A stretch of DNA of 64,000 bases from Companilactobacillus versmoldensis DSM 14857 = KCTC 3814 (GCF_001434295.1 NZ_AZFA01000001.1:62001-126000), one strand, 5' to 3'. Counted from the stretch's first letter, positions 27,024 to 37,091 are shown. Notes: generated by a model from the sequence alone, not told the origin. Made by a program: numbers and translations.

Positions 27024-27266
27024 ATGTCTGAACAAGAAGTTTTTGATAAAATCGCTAGTCTTTTAGCTGATAAGTTTGAAGTGGATAAGAGTACGATTAC
27101 TAAAGAGACTTCTTTTACCAAGGATTTAGATGCCGATTCAATTGATTTAGTTGAATTCGTTTTGGAACTAGAAGAAGAATTTGGTAATGAGATCCCAGAT
27201 GATGATGCTGAAAAGATCACCACAGTCGGGGAAGCCGTTACATATATTGCAAATAACAAAAAATAA
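27024..27266 (+). CDS. acpP: Acyl carrier protein
   Basis: Acidic protein of 80 residues. Ser39 in the motif DADSIDLVE is the predicted phosphopantetheine site. The ATG at 27024 has GGAG upstream; an in-frame TTG at 27003 directly after plsX would add a non-family extension. Note DSID rather than the commoner DSLD. It ends with a terminator that overlaps its stop codon. Confidence 0.96.
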   Translation: MSEQEVFDKIASLLADKFEVDKSTITKETSFTKDLDADSIDLVEFVLELEEEFGNEIPDDDAEKITTVGEAVTYIANNKK

Positions 27267-27288
27267 GACCATTTGGTCTTATTTTTTT
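27261..27288 (+). terminator. Intrinsic terminator after acpP
   Basis: Perfect 10-bp stem AAATAAGACC/GGTCTTATTT with loop ATTT, running into a T tract. The acpP stop codon lies in the left arm. Confidence 0.9.
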
Positions 27289-27351
27289 GTGTAATCAATT
27301 ATTTAACTTTAAAATTTAGTATAATAGTAAGTATTTGAAGGGAGTCGAAAA

Positions 27352-28041
27352 ATGTTAGATCCTAAATTTTTTGAATTATTAAAAGAAGATTACGGAATTA
27401 CTTTCAATGACAAAAAGATGGTTGAAAGAGCGATGACACACTCTTCATACGATAATGAACACAAAGAACTTAACATTGGAGACTACGAACGTTTGGAATT
27501 CTTAGGGGATGCTGTACTAGAAATTAATATTTCCGAATATTTATTTACCCACTTTCCTGAATTACCAGAAGGAAAATTGACACGTTTGCGGTCAGACATT
27601 GTTAGAACAGATAGTTTTGCTAAGTTTGCAAAACAAATCCACATTGATAAATATTTACAAATCGGTCGTGGAGAAGAAAAACAAGGGGCGCGTTCACGCC
27701 ACACTTTGTTAGAGGACATATTTGAAGCCTTCAACGGTGCATTGTACCTTGATCAGGGTAACGACGTTGTTGAGCAATTCTTGACTCAAGTTGTTTATCC
27801 ACATATTGCTTCAGGTGAGTTTTCTGAAGATACTGATTTTAAAACACACTTACAAGAAAAGTTACAAAAATCTGGCGAAGTCGACATTGACTATCACGTG
27901 GTCGATGAAGAAGGACCAGACCATGATAAAAAATTTGAGATCGAATTGATCGTTGACAACAAAATTTTATCAAAGGGCTATGGATACAGTAAAAAACATG
28001 CTGAACAGATGGCTGCCAAGCGTGCATTAGAAGAATTATAG
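27352..28041 (+). CDS. rnc: Ribonuclease III
   Basis: Double-strand-specific endoribonuclease of 229 residues that processes rRNA precursors. The signature ERLEFLGDAVLEI and the second acidic cluster LEDIFEAFNGALYLD supply the metal ligands; a dsRNA-binding domain covers the last 70 residues. AGGGAG precedes the start. A TATAAT at 27320-27325 could be its -10, but no good -35 is seen. Confidence 0.97.
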   Translation: MLDPKFFELLKEDYGITFNDKKMVERAMTHSSYDNEHKELNIGDYERLEFLGDAVLEINISEYLFTHFPELPEGKLTRLRSDIVRTDSFAKFAKQIHIDKYLQIGRGEEKQGARSRHTLLEDIFEAFNGALYLDQGNDVVEQFLTQVVYPHIASGEFSEDTDFKTHLQEKLQKSGEVDIDYHVVDEEGPDHDKKFEIELIVDNKILSKGYGYSKKHAEQMAAKRALEEL

Positions 28042-28052
28042 GAGTTTAGTTT

Positions 28053-31000
28053 ATGCCATTAAAATCATTGACAATCAATGGATTCAAATCATTTGCTGAT
28101 AAAACTAAAATAGATTTCACAACTGGTATCACGGGTATTGTCGGTCCAAATGGTAGTGGTAAATCAAATATCACTGAAGCAATCCGTTGGGTCATGGGAG
28201 AACAATCTGCACGTAGTTTACGTGGAGACAAAATGGTAGATGTTATCTTTGCTGGTAGTGATACTAGATCACCTATGAATCGAGCTGAGGTTACGCTTGA
28301 GTTCGATAACTCTAACCATGAACTTAAATCACCACAGGAAAATGTTACGATTCGTCGAAAACTTTTTCGCAATGGCGATACTGAATTTTCGATTAATAAT
28401 AAAGCTTGTCGTCTGAAAGACATCAATGCGATTTTCCTTGATTTGGGGATGGGTAAGCAATCATTCTCGATTATTTCGCAAGGACGAGTCGAAGAGATAT
28501 TCAACAGTAAACCAGTTGAGAGACGATCGATCATTGAAGAATCTGCTGGTGTAGCTTTGTTCAAACAAAAGAAACAGCAAGCAGAGAATAAATTGTCAGA
28601 GACGACTGACAACCTACACCGTGTCTCTGATATTGTCTCTGAATTATCCCAACGTGTCGAACCATTGAAAAGGCAAGCTAGTATTGCCCGTGATTATCAA
28701 GAGCAGAAGGGCAAATATGATGCTTTATATCAGCAGATTCTAGCCCTTGAAATCAAAGATTTGGCGGGACAACGTGATCATATTCAATCAAATATCAATG
28801 AAGTTAAACAAAGCTTGAAAAATATTGATAATCAAGTTAAAAAATCGAATTTACAGGTCAATCAAAATCGGACGGCGACGGCTGAGTTAGTCAAAAAGAT
28901 TGATGCTCAGCAAAATGATTTAGTTGTTAAATCAAGAGAACTAGAAAAGTTGAACGGCGAAATAGCTGTTTCTGCTGAAAGAAATGGGTTCAATACCTCT
29001 AATAAAAATTCAATCAGCAGTCGTATTGATGAGTTATCAAAAGATAAATTAGAAAAGCAACAGGTTTTAGCTAAGAGTCAAGCACAGTTGGATGATTATC
29101 AAAGTTCAATTGATGATTATTCTAAACAGTTAAAAAAATTACAACGTTTACAAAGTAAGTCACCAGAAGACCTAAATCAAAACATTAATGATGCTCGTGA
29201 TAATTACGTTAATGCTTTACAGCAACAGGTTTCCAATAGCAATGATCAGAAATTTTCTAAGAAGCAATTAACTCGTTTAGCCGCCTCGGAAGATGATCAA
29301 AATCAGCGTTTAGATAAAATTATCGCTAATTTGAACCAGGTGAATGAAAAAATTGCTATTTCCAAGAATAAATTGTCAACTTTGGATGACGATAATCGTG
29401 ATTTAGTTAAACGTAGCCAACAAATTGAAAAAGACATTAATCAAGTAACTGAACAAGGCCAGTCAGAGAATTCAGCCTATCTGAAGTTATTAGAAAAAAT
29501 GCAAGAAACTAAAGCCCGAGCAAACGTGTTAGAGAATATGGAAAATGAACATGCTGGTTTTTTCGATGGGGCGAAGAATGTTCTGAACAATAGTAATAAA
29601 ATTGCCGGCATTGTTGGTGCAGTCGCTGAATTGATTGAAGTACCTCAACAATATCAAGTCGCTATTGAGACAGTTGCCTCTAATCAATTACAATCCGTTG
29701 TTACAAAAGATCAAGCCTCTGCCAAAAAAGGTATCGTCTTTTTACGTAATAGTCGTGGAGGACGGGCAACATTTTTACCTGTTGATATTATTAAGGCACG
29801 TCAAATCTATGCCAATGATTTGAATCGTGCTAGCCAAGTTGATGGATTCATTGGTGTTGCTAGTGACTTGATCAAGTACCAAGCACAAATTGAAAACATT
29901 GCTAAAAATATTTTAGGAACAGTTTTAGTTGCTCAAAATATTGATGCGGCCACGAAAGTTTCATCTGCAGTGGGACGAAAGTATCGAGTTGTCACAGTCG
30001 ATGGAAACTTAGTCAACGCTGGTGGTTCATTGACTGGTGGACAGCAAAGACGTTTCAATACTAGTATTTTGACTCGAAAAGATGAATTAGTGCAGTTGAA
30101 ACAAAAACTACAACAGCAAGATCAAACCCTTGATGACAAGCAAAAGCACGTTCAAGCTTTACGTGATCGTTTAGTTGATCTAAGAAAGGACAGTGCGTCA
30201 ATCAATGAAGAATTGAAGACTTATACTGCCTCACGTAATCAATTAGAAAATCAACTGACATCACAAGAAAATGAACAAAAACATTTTCAAGAACAGCAAC
30301 AAACTCTCCAATTCAATCAAAAAAGAACGCAAGAGGAGAAATCGGCTTTAGAAGAAGACCTTAAGTCTCAAGTCAAAACTTCCGACACATTGAAGCAAAC
30401 AATCGTTGATCTTCAAGCTGAGATCGATGAAAAACAAAAAGTTTTAAACGATTATGACTCAGAGCTGGAAAAGACTAACCAAAAGGTCCATGATATTCAA
30501 ACAAAATTGGTCGTTGTTAAGAGCAATTTTGAAAATGAATCAGAACAACATAAACGACTTAGTCAAGAGATCAAGAACTTATCACAACAGTCGACGGGAT
30601 TGAAGAATCGCCTGAACCAATTAGACTCAGAAAAAAGTCAGATCGATCTGAACAGTACCGAGATCAAGCAACGAGTCGCTCAATTGGAAAAGGAGATCAA
30701 ACAGTCAAAGGAAGACTTACAAAAACTGCAAAAATCTCGAAATCAGAAGGATGAGGAGTCTGAGCAATTAAATCAAACTGCTCAAAGAAATTTTTATCTC
30801 CAAAAATCTGCTTCTGATGAGCAAGAAAATTTAGCCATTAAATCGACTAAGTTGTCTAATGAGATCAATAGTCGATTGGATATCTTGTCGGAACAATATC
30901 AAATTACTTATGAAGCTGCTATCGCTGAAATCAAGGCTGATGAAGTCGATACTGAAAAACTCAAGCATGATGCACATCTTCTCAAGATGGGAATCAAGGA

Positions 31001-31598
31001 GCTGGGCACGGTCAATCTTTCCGCTATTGAAGATTATGACAGCGTGAAGGACCGTTATGAATTTTTGACTACTCAACAAAACGATCTTGTCATCGCGCGG
31101 AAGCAGTTGCTTGATACTATGACTGAGATGGATAATGAAGTTGTAACTAGATTTAAGAAAACCTTCGACCAAGTTGCAGCGGCCTTTGAAAATATTTTCC
31201 CAGAAATGTTCGCTGGTGGACGTGCTAAACTGGTCTTGACCGAACCTGATAATTTATTAGAAACAGGGATCGAGATCGTTGCCCAACCACCTGGGAAAAA
31301 ATTTCAACGGTTAAGTTTGCTTTCTGGTGGGGAAAAGGCGTTAACTGCAATTACTTTATTGTTTGCTATCATCAAGGTCAATCCAGTACCATTTTGTATC
31401 TTAGATGAGGTCGAAGCCTCATTAGATGATGCGAATGTTTATCGTTTTGCTAATTATTTAAATCGTTACGATGATAATACTGAATTTATCGTCATCACGC
31501 ACCGTAAAGGTACAATGATGAATGTTAATCGACTATACGGAGTTACCATGGAAGAATCTGGTGTTTCCCGGATCCTGTCCGTTCAGGTAAAAGAATAG
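28053..31598 (+). CDS. smc: Chromosome segregation ATPase SMC
   Basis: Protein of 1181 residues that organises and segregates the chromosome with ScpA/ScpB. N-terminal Walker A GPNGSGKSNI is at residues 32-41. Two long coiled coils flank a hinge around residues 510-650 (GIVGAVAELIEVP to GGSLTGGQQRR). The C-terminal head has LSGGEKALTAITLLFAI and a Walker B ending CILDEVEASLDDANV. It lies between rnc and ftsY as in most Firmicutes. Confidence 0.97.
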   Translation: MPLKSLTINGFKSFADKTKIDFTTGITGIVGPNGSGKSNITEAIRWVMGEQSARSLRGDKMVDVIFAGSDTRSPMNRAEVTLEFDNSNHELKSPQENVTIRRKLFRNGDTEFSINNKACRLKDINAIFLDLGMGKQSFSIISQGRVEEIFNSKPVERRSIIEESAGVALFKQKKQQAENKLSETTDNLHRVSDIVSELSQRVEPLKRQASIARDYQEQKGKYDALYQQILALEIKDLAGQRDHIQSNINEVKQSLKNIDNQVKKSNLQVNQNRTATAELVKKIDAQQNDLVVKSRELEKLNGEIAVSAERNGFNTSNKNSISSRIDELSKDKLEKQQVLAKSQAQLDDYQSSIDDYSKQLKKLQRLQSKSPEDLNQNINDARDNYVNALQQQVSNSNDQKFSKKQLTRLAASEDDQNQRLDKIIANLNQVNEKIAISKNKLSTLDDDNRDLVKRSQQIEKDINQVTEQGQSENSAYLKLLEKMQETKARANVLENMENEHAGFFDGAKNVLNNSNKIAGIVGAVAELIEVPQQYQVAIETVASNQLQSVVTKDQASAKKGIVFLRNSRGGRATFLPVDIIKARQIYANDLNRASQVDGFIGVASDLIKYQAQIENIAKNILGTVLVAQNIDAATKVSSAVGRKYRVVTVDGNLVNAGGSLTGGQQRRFNTSILTRKDELVQLKQKLQQQDQTLDDKQKHVQALRDRLVDLRKDSASINEELKTYTASRNQLENQLTSQENEQKHFQEQQQTLQFNQKRTQEEKSALEEDLKSQVKTSDTLKQTIVDLQAEIDEKQKVLNDYDSELEKTNQKVHDIQTKLVVVKSNFENESEQHKRLSQEIKNLSQQSTGLKNRLNQLDSEKSQIDLNSTEIKQRVAQLEKEIKQSKEDLQKLQKSRNQKDEESEQLNQTAQRNFYLQKSASDEQENLAIKSTKLSNEINSRLDILSEQYQITYEAAIAEIKADEVDTEKLKHDAHLLKMGIKELGTVNLSAIEDYDSVKDRYEFLTTQQNDLVIARKQLLDTMTEMDNEVVTRFKKTFDQVAAAFENIFPEMFAGGRAKLVLTEPDNLLETGIEIVAQPPGKKFQRLSLLSGGEKALTAITLLFAIIKVNPVPFCILDEVEASLDDANVYRFANYLNRYDDNTEFIVITHRKGTMMNVNRLYGVTMEESGVSRILSVQVKE

Positions 31599-31606
31599 GA
31601 GTAAAT

Positions 31607-33046
31607 ATGGGACTTTTTAGTAGAATAAAAAAAGCTTTCACTGGTAAAGAAAAAAATCCTGATCAAGAAGAGCAGAAACCAGTTGAAACTAAAAAAACGA
31701 CTGAAACTCCGACTGAGGAGCAGTCAACTCAAACTGAAGAAAAAGCTACGCCATCACCGAAAGAAAACCAAGATACGATAGATGATGTGAAGACACCTGA
31801 ACCAACTGAACCGGTCACTAAAGAAGAATCACAGCAAGTGCCTGCTGAGAATAATTCGACTGAACAAGTTGTTCCAGATGACGAAATCAAAACTGAAGGT
31901 TCTGAGACTGAATCTGAAGTTACCAAGAGCAAGATTGAGACGCCAGAAGCTAAGGCAGAAGAATCTGAGTCAAAATCTGAAGAGTCTGTTACTGAATCAA
32001 CTGACGCTGAAGCACAAGTTCAACAAGCTGAATCTGAGAATAGTATCGATTCAGACAATGCTACTTCTGAGGCTCCGGCTGAAGAAAAGACTGCTGATGA
32101 TGAGGTCGAGGAATACGATCAGGGCTTGAAAAAGAGTCGGAAGTCATTCAGTGAACGTTTCAATCATTTCTTAGCTAATTTCCGAAGCGTTGATGAGGAG
32201 TTCTTCGATGATTTGGAAGAATTGCTGATCGAGTCTGATGTTGGTTATGAAACAGCCATGAGGATCTCTGATGAATTGCGTGAAGAGGTCAAATTAAAGA
32301 ACGTTAAAAAACGTTCCGATGTGTCCGATGTGATCGTTGAGAAATTAGTCGACATGTACGATGAAGAAGGTAAGGAAGAGGATAACTCATTACACTTTAG
32401 TACTGATAAAACTCCGACGGTCTTCTTATTCGTTGGTGTCAATGGAGCTGGTAAGACTACGACAATTGGTAAATTAGCTCATCGTTTCCAAGCTCAAGGT
32501 AAAAAAGTTTTGCTGGCTGCGGGTGATACTTTTAGAGCTGGTGCAATCGAACAACTGCAAGAGTGGGGTAAACGTGTTAATGTCCCAGTTGAAGCTAAGG
32601 CTGCTCAAACTGATCCTGCCTCAGTTGTTTATGACGCAGTCCAACGTGCAATTAATGAAGACTTTGATATACTGTTAGTCGACACTGCTGGTCGTTTACA
32701 GAATAAACAAAATTTAATGCGTGAATTAGAGAAGATCAAACGTGTGATCACTCGTGAATTGCCAGACGCTCCTCAAGAAGTTTTATTAGTTCTTGATGGA
32801 TCGACTGGACAAAATGCGCTTAGCCAAGCTAAACAATTTAATGAAACAACTAATGTATCAGGGATCGTGTTGACTAAAATTGACGGTAGTTCACAAGGTG
32901 GTATCGTCCTAGCGATTCGTAATGAGCTTCATTTACCAGTTAAACTGGTTGGCTTAGGTGAACAAATGGATGACTTGCGTGATTTTGACGCTGAGAAATT
33001 CATCTACGGATTATTCAAGGATTTGATCATTAATTCCGGAGAGTAA
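31607..33046 (+). CDS. ftsY: Signal recognition particle receptor FtsY
   Basis: SRP receptor GTPase of 479 residues. The first 19 residues are a basic amphipathic helix (GLFSRIKKAFTGKEK) likely to touch the membrane. An acidic, Glu/Ser/Thr-rich region reaches about residue 170, followed by the N domain and the G domain with GVNGAGKTTTIGKLAH, DTAGRLQ and TKIDG. The acidic region is long compared with the short one in Bacillus FtsY. It pairs with Ffh, encoded two genes downstream. Confidence 0.96.
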   Translation: MGLFSRIKKAFTGKEKNPDQEEQKPVETKKTTETPTEEQSTQTEEKATPSPKENQDTIDDVKTPEPTEPVTKEESQQVPAENNSTEQVVPDDEIKTEGSETESEVTKSKIETPEAKAEESESKSEESVTESTDAEAQVQQAESENSIDSDNATSEAPAEEKTADDEVEEYDQGLKKSRKSFSERFNHFLANFRSVDEEFFDDLEELLIESDVGYETAMRISDELREEVKLKNVKKRSDVSDVIVEKLVDMYDEEGKEEDNSLHFSTDKTPTVFLFVGVNGAGKTTTIGKLAHRFQAQGKKVLLAAGDTFRAGAIEQLQEWGKRVNVPVEAKAAQTDPASVVYDAVQRAINEDFDILLVDTAGRLQNKQNLMRELEKIKRVITRELPDAPQEVLLVLDGSTGQNALSQAKQFNETTNVSGIVLTKIDGSSQGGIVLAIRNELHLPVKLVGLGEQMDDLRDFDAEKFIYGLFKDLIINSGE

Positions 33047-33048
33047 TT

Positions 33049-33390
33049 ATGGATATTAAACGTACTAATGAAATAGTTTTGTTATATAATTTTTATCATT
33101 CTTTACTAACGAAAAAACAAGATCAGTATATGAATCTTTACTATGTTGAAGATTTCTCATTAGCAGAAATTGCTGAACAATTGCAGGTTTCTCGCCAAGC
33201 TGTGTTGGATAATATCCATCGGACTGTAGCGTCGTTGAAGCGGTTTGAAAATGAGCTAAGTTTAGTAAAGAAAACTCAAGAGATCGATAATGTGGCCAGT
33301 GAGCTCAGTCAAATAGTTTTGAAGCATTATTCTAATGACAAGGAATTGTTACGGCTGGTCCAACGGATCTCGAAAATAAATGAGATGTAA
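33049..33390 (+). CDS. ylxM: YlxM-family DNA-binding protein, SRP-associated
   Basis: Protein of 113 residues (UPF0122) with a sigma-70-region-4-like helix-turn-helix, visible in YYVEDFSLAEIAEQLQVSRQAV. It sits between ftsY and ffh as in most Firmicutes, and in streptococci YlxM is reported to bind SRP. It starts two bases after the ftsY stop. The role in targeting is inferred from family and context. Confidence 0.92.
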   Translation: MDIKRTNEIVLLYNFYHSLLTKKQDQYMNLYYVEDFSLAEIAEQLQVSRQAVLDNIHRTVASLKRFENELSLVKKTQEIDNVASELSQIVLKHYSNDKELLRLVQRISKINEM

Positions 33391-33402
33391 TAGGAGTTAA
33401 AT

Positions 33403-34842
33403 ATGGCTTTTGAAGGATTAAGTGAAAGGCTAAATAAAGTCTTTTCATCACTAAGAGGTAAAGGTAAGTTATCTGAAGACGATATTCGAACGGTCATGCG
33501 TGAAGTTAGAATGGCCTTGTTAGAAGCCGATGTCAACTTTGATGTTGTCAAAAGCTTTATTAAACAAGTTCGTGAACGTGCTTTAGGTGCAGAAGTAATG
33601 GAGAGCTTGACTCCTTCTCAACAAGTGGTCAAAATCGTTGATGACGAATTAACTAAATTGATGGGTACTGAAGCTGTTCCATTGAATAAGGCCCCACATA
33701 TTCCAACTATCATCATGATGGTTGGACTTCAAGGTGCTGGTAAAACAACGACAGCTGGTAAGTTAGCTAAGCATTTGATGGAAAATGATAAAGCTCGTCC
33801 ATTATTCATTGCTGGAGACGTTTATCGTCCTGCTGCTATTGAGCAGTTGAAGACGATTGGTGAACAACTTGATGTACCTGTTTACGATGAAGGGACCGAT
33901 CAGGATCCTGTCGAGATCGTCAAGAGTGGTTTGGCTCAGGCACATGAAAAGAAAAATGATTATGTGATCATTGATACGGCTGGACGTTTGGAAATTGACG
34001 AGAAGCTGATGGACGAATTGAAACGTATCAAAGAATTAGCACAACCAAATGAAATTTTGTTTGTTGCTGATTCAATGACTGGTCAAGTAGCTGCTAAGGT
34101 TGCTGCCGGTTTTGATGAACAACTGGATATCACTGGTGTCGTTTTAACTAAGTTAGATGGTGATACTCGTGGTGGTGCCGCACTTTCAATCAGATCTGTC
34201 ACTGGTAAACCAATCAAATTTATTGGTCAAGGTGAAAAACTCGATCAATTAGATGTCTTCCATCCAGATAGAATGGCTAACCGTATTCTTGGTATGGGTG
34301 ATATGCTGACGTTGATCGAAAAAGCTCAGCAAGATTACGATCAAAAACAAGCTCAAGATATGGCTCAGAAGATCAAAGAAAATAGTTTTGACTTCAATGA
34401 TTTTATTGATCAAATGGACCAAATCCAAAAAATGGGACCACTAGATGAAATCATGAAAATGATCCCTGGTATGGCTAATAATCCTGCTTTAGCAAACGTC
34501 AATATTGATGAAAAAGATATCTCTCATTTGAAGGCCATCGTTTATTCGATGACACCACAAGAAAGAGAAGATCCTAAATTATTGAACCCATCAAGAAGAC
34601 GCCGGATCGCTTCAGGTTCTGGACGCTCAGTTCAAGAGGTCAATCGAATGATCAAGCAATTCAAGCAATCACAAGATATGATGAAACAGATGAGCAAGGG
34701 TAATATGAAGGGCATGGACCAAATGCTTGGTAACGGAGCTCAAGGTCGTTTAGGAAAAATGGCGATGCATTCGATGATTAGAAAGCAGAAAAAGAATAAG
34801 AAGAAACGCTTGAAGAAGGTCAAGCGATACAAGAGTAAATAA
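33403..34842 (+). CDS. ffh: Signal recognition particle protein Ffh
   Basis: SRP54 homologue of 479 residues that binds signal sequences and 4.5S RNA. The N and G domains show [27 protein letters not shown] and [14 protein letters not shown]. The Met-rich M domain includes [18 protein letters not shown], the RNA-binding motif, and ends in a very lysine-rich tail. AGGAG precedes the start. The SRP RNA gene is not in this window. Confidence 0.97.
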   Translation: MAFEGLSERLNKVFSSLRGKGKLSEDDIRTVMREVRMALLEADVNFDVVKSFIKQVRERALGAEVMESLTPSQQVVKIVDDELTKLMGTEAVPLNKAPHIPTIIMMVGLQGAGKTTTAGKLAKHLMENDKARPLFIAGDVYRPAAIEQLKTIGEQLDVPVYDEGTDQDPVEIVKSGLAQAHEKKNDYVIIDTAGRLEIDEKLMDELKRIKELAQPNEILFVADSMTGQVAAKVAAGFDEQLDITGVVLTKLDGDTRGGAALSIRSVTGKPIKFIGQGEKLDQLDVFHPDRMANRILGMGDMLTLIEKAQQDYDQKQAQDMAQKIKENSFDFNDFIDQMDQIQKMGPLDEIMKMIPGMANNPALANVNIDEKDISHLKAIVYSMTPQEREDPKLLNPSRRRRIASGSGRSVQEVNRMIKQFKQSQDMMKQMSKGNMKGMDQMLGNGAQGRLGKMAMHSMIRKQKKNKKKRLKKVKRYKSK

Positions 34843-34844
34843 AG

Positions 34845-34865
34845 TGTAAAGAAAAAAACTTTACA
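34845..34865 (+). other. Perfect inverted repeat at the rpsP promoter
   Basis: TGTAAAG, seven A, CTTTACA: a 7-7-7 inverted repeat starting just after the ffh stop. The right arm contains the -35 TTTACA. It may be a weak terminator hairpin for ffh (a T-rich stretch follows after five bases) or a protein-binding site on the promoter. Confidence 0.5.
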
Positions 34866-34888
34866 GAGTGTTTCTTTTTGTGTATACT
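34860..34888 (+). promoter_or_regulatory. Probable promoter of rpsP-rimM-trmD
   Basis: TTTACA at 34860-34865 and TATACT at 34883-34888, spacer 17 bases, about 30 bases before rpsP. Confidence 0.65.
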
Positions 34889-34919
34889 AACAAAGTTAAG
34901 AATTTTAGGAGGAAACACA

Positions 34920-35192
34920 ATGTCAGTTAAAATTAGAATGAAACGCATGGGTAGTAAATTAAGACCTTTCTATAGAATCGTTGTTGCTGATTCACGTTCA
35001 CCACGTGATGGCCGCTTCATCGAACAAGTTGGTTACTACAACCCAATCTCACAACCAGAAGAACTTAAGCTTGAAGATGACAAGATCATGGACTGGTTAC
35101 AAAAAGGGGCACAACCTTCAGATACAGTTCGCAACTTGCTTAAAAAAGATGGTTTGATGCAAAAGTATCATGAAAACAAATTTTCAAAATAA
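34920..35192 (+). CDS. rpsP: 30S ribosomal protein S16
   Basis: Protein of 90 residues, assembly factor of the 30S body. The N terminus [13 protein letters not shown] and [19 protein letters not shown] are diagnostic. ATG at 34920 has AGGAGG upstream; an in-frame ATG at 34878 falls within the promoter region and is rejected. The rpsP-rimM-trmD-rplS cluster is conserved across bacteria. Confidence 0.97.
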   Translation: MSVKIRMKRMGSKLRPFYRIVVADSRSPRDGRFIEQVGYYNPISQPEELKLEDDKIMDWLQKGAQPSDTVRNLLKKDGLMQKYHENKFSK

Positions 35193-35259
35193 TTAAGTTA
35201 TTGGGATCAGATAAAATTCGTTTTGTCTTGGTCCTATTTCTTTATAATTGGAGAACTAA

Positions 35260-35775
35260 ATGACAGACAAACTTTTCCGTGTTGGTAAAATAGTCAATAC
35301 TCATGGGATCAAAGGTGAAGTTCGAGTGATCGCGATCACTGACTTTCCCCAAGAAAGATTTTCGGCGGGTAGTAAGTTGTTCTTGAAGACCAACAATGGT
35401 ACCAAAGAGTTTACGATCGAGTCGTCACGTAAACATAAATCATTTACCTTATTGAAGTTTAAGGGTTACGACAATATCAACGATGTAGAGCAGTATAAAA
35501 ATGCTGAGTTATTTACGACTGATGAGGTAAAGCCTGAGCTTGCTGATGGTGAATTTATGTATAATCAAATCATTGGTCTAAAAGTAGTCGATCAACAATT
35601 AGGTGAAATTGGAACAGTGACAGAAATAATGGAACTAGGAGCTAATGACGTTTGGGTCGTCAAGAGTCCCAAATACGATGAAGTGTTAGTTCCTTATATT
35701 AAAGATGTAGTGAAAAAAGTTGACTTAGATAAGAAAACTATTCAGGTCGACCTTCCGGATGGATTGATAGATTAA
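35260..35775 (+). CDS. rimM: 16S rRNA processing protein RimM
   Basis: Protein of 171 residues with an N-terminal RimM domain ([17 protein letters not shown]) and a C-terminal PRC barrel ([26 protein letters not shown]). It helps mature the 30S head by acting with S19. The gap after rpsP holds an imperfect AAAA-TTCG-TTTT hairpin that may attenuate. Its stop overlaps the trmD start by one base. Confidence 0.96.
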   Translation: MTDKLFRVGKIVNTHGIKGEVRVIAITDFPQERFSAGSKLFLKTNNGTKEFTIESSRKHKSFTLLKFKGYDNINDVEQYKNAELFTTDEVKPELADGEFMYNQIIGLKVVDQQLGEIGTVTEIMELGANDVWVVKSPKYDEVLVPYIKDVVKKVDLDKKTIQVDLPDGLID

Positions 35776-36503
35776 TGGATATTTCGATTTTAAGTATATT
35801 TCCTAAAATGTTCGATGCTCTAAATGAGTCATTGATCGGTAAAGCACAGGAAAAAGGTCTACTTAATTTAGATGTGTTAGATTTCCGTGACTTTACAACT
35901 AATAAACAACATCACGTGGATGATTCTCCATATGGTGGTGGAGCAGGGATGCTTTTACAGGCTCAGCCGATTTATGATGCTATGAGTTATTTAGATGAAC
36001 AAAAACCTGGGAAAAAGCGGGTCGTTTTATTAGATCCCGCTGGGAAAACTTTCAACACCCAAATGGCCCGTTCCTTTGCCCAAGAGGATCATTTAGTCTT
36101 TATTTGTGGTCATTATGAAGGCTTTGATGAACGTATCAAAGATTTGGTGACCGATTCAGTTTCTATCGGTGATTATATTTTGACCGGTGGTGAGTTACCA
36201 ACTATGAGTATGATCGATGCTACGATGCGATTTGTTCCAGGTGTTTTAGGAAATAATTTTTCAGCTGAGGAAGAATCGTTTTCACATGGTTTGCTCGAGT
36301 ATCCACAATATACTCGGCCGGCTGATTTCAGAGGTAAAAAGGTCCCTGACGTTTTGATCAGTGGGGATCACGAAAAAATCCGTATTTGGCGTTTGAAAGA
36401 GGCAATCAAAAAGACCTTGCGCTTACGTCCCGATTTGTTGGAAACAATAGAATTGACCGAGGAAGAGCAAAGGCTCCTGAATGAAATTCATTCAGATATG
36501 TAG
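35775..36503 (+). CDS. trmD: tRNA (guanine-37-N1) methyltransferase
   Basis: SPOUT-fold enzyme of 242 residues making m1G37, which prevents frameshifting. The trefoil-knot motifs [11 protein letters not shown] and [15 protein letters not shown] that bind SAM are clear, as is the [11 protein letters not shown] loop. The start overlaps the rimM stop by one base, implying coupled translation. Confidence 0.97.
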   Translation: MDISILSIFPKMFDALNESLIGKAQEKGLLNLDVLDFRDFTTNKQHHVDDSPYGGGAGMLLQAQPIYDAMSYLDEQKPGKKRVVLLDPAGKTFNTQMARSFAQEDHLVFICGHYEGFDERIKDLVTDSVSIGDYILTGGELPTMSMIDATMRFVPGVLGNNFSAEEESFSHGLLEYPQYTRPADFRGKKVPDVLISGDHEKIRIWRLKEAIKKTLRLRPDLLETIELTEEEQRLLNEIHSDM

Positions 36504-36532
36504 TTTACAAGTAACTATAAATAATGTAGTAT
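36504..36532 (+). promoter_or_regulatory. Probable promoter of rplS
   Basis: TTTACA directly after the trmD stop and TAGTAT 17 bases further (36527-36532). Confidence 0.5.
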
Positions 36533-36539
36533 ATTATAA

Positions 36540-36612
36540 GTGTTTAAACACAATCAACGATGTTCCGCTGTGTATTATTAAAGATATGCATGAGTGTCGG
36601 TAAGGGAGAAAA
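36540..36612 (+). ncRNA. Candidate ribosomal protein L19 leader
   Basis: The 114 bases between trmD and rplS are untranslated and contain GATGTTCCGCTG and GCATGAGTGTCGGTAAGG. The location and these blocks agree with what I recall of the L19 leader family in Bacilli. Boundaries are approximate and a covariance search is needed. Confidence 0.5.
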
Positions 36613-36617
36613 GATTA

Positions 36618-36971
36618 ATGAAACCATTAATTCAAGAAATTACTAAAGAACAACTTCGTTCTGACATTCCAGAATTCCGCGCTGGAGACACAATTCGTGT
36701 CCATGCCAAAGTTGTTGAAGGAACTCGTGAACGTATTCAGTTGTTCGAAGGTGTTGTAATCAAGAGACATGGTGCTGGTATCAGTGCTACATATACTGTA
36801 CGTAAGATGTCAAGTGGTGTTGGTGTTGAAAGAACATTCCCACTTAACACACCACGTGTTGATAAAATTGAAGTTGTTAGATATGGTCAAGTTCGTCGTG
36901 CTAAACTTTACTATCTACGTAACCGTACTGGTAAGGCTGCTCGTATTAAAGAACGTCGTCGTGATATCTAA
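36618..36971 (+). CDS. rplS: 50S ribosomal protein L19
   Basis: Protein of 117 residues at the subunit interface. [22 protein letters not shown] and [19 protein letters not shown] are diagnostic. The ATG at 36618 has AGGGAG upstream; an in-frame ATG at 36594 lies in the leader. It has its own promoter and leader despite following trmD, and ends in a terminator. Confidence 0.97.
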   Translation: MKPLIQEITKEQLRSDIPEFRAGDTIRVHAKVVEGTRERIQLFEGVVIKRHGAGISATYTVRKMSSGVGVERTFPLNTPRVDKIEVVRYGQVRRAKLYYLRNRTGKAARIKERRRDI

Positions 36972-36978
36972 TTTTACT

Positions 36979-37011
36979 AAAAAAGACTCGCTTAACAGCA
37001 AGTCTTTTTTT
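36979..37011 (+). terminator. Intrinsic terminator after rplS
   Basis: AAAAAAGACT pairs with AGTCTTTTTT, plus GC/GC inside with one mismatch, then T. Confidence 0.85.
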
Positions 37012-37047
37012 ATACCCTTAAATCAAGAATTTAGTATAATACTGCAA

Positions 37048-37080
37048 ATAAAAAACATATCTCCCCAAGAAGATATGTTT
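37048..37080 (-). terminator. Intrinsic terminator after lexA (minus strand)
   Basis: On the minus strand AAACATATCT and AGATATGTTT form a perfect 10-bp stem with an 8-base loop, followed by a T run. Confidence 0.8.
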
Positions 37081-37091
37081 GATCAGAAATG

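Noticed and set aside
28046-28612. 188-codon minus-strand open frame over the start of smc
   Set aside because: Complement of the highly conserved SMC ATP-binding region; composition looks like an antisense shadow.
37035-37040. A perfect TATAAT on the + strand between rplS and lexA
   Set aside because: No -35 at a usable distance, and it lies between two terminators pointing into the 3' end of lexA; likely chance in AT-rich DNA.
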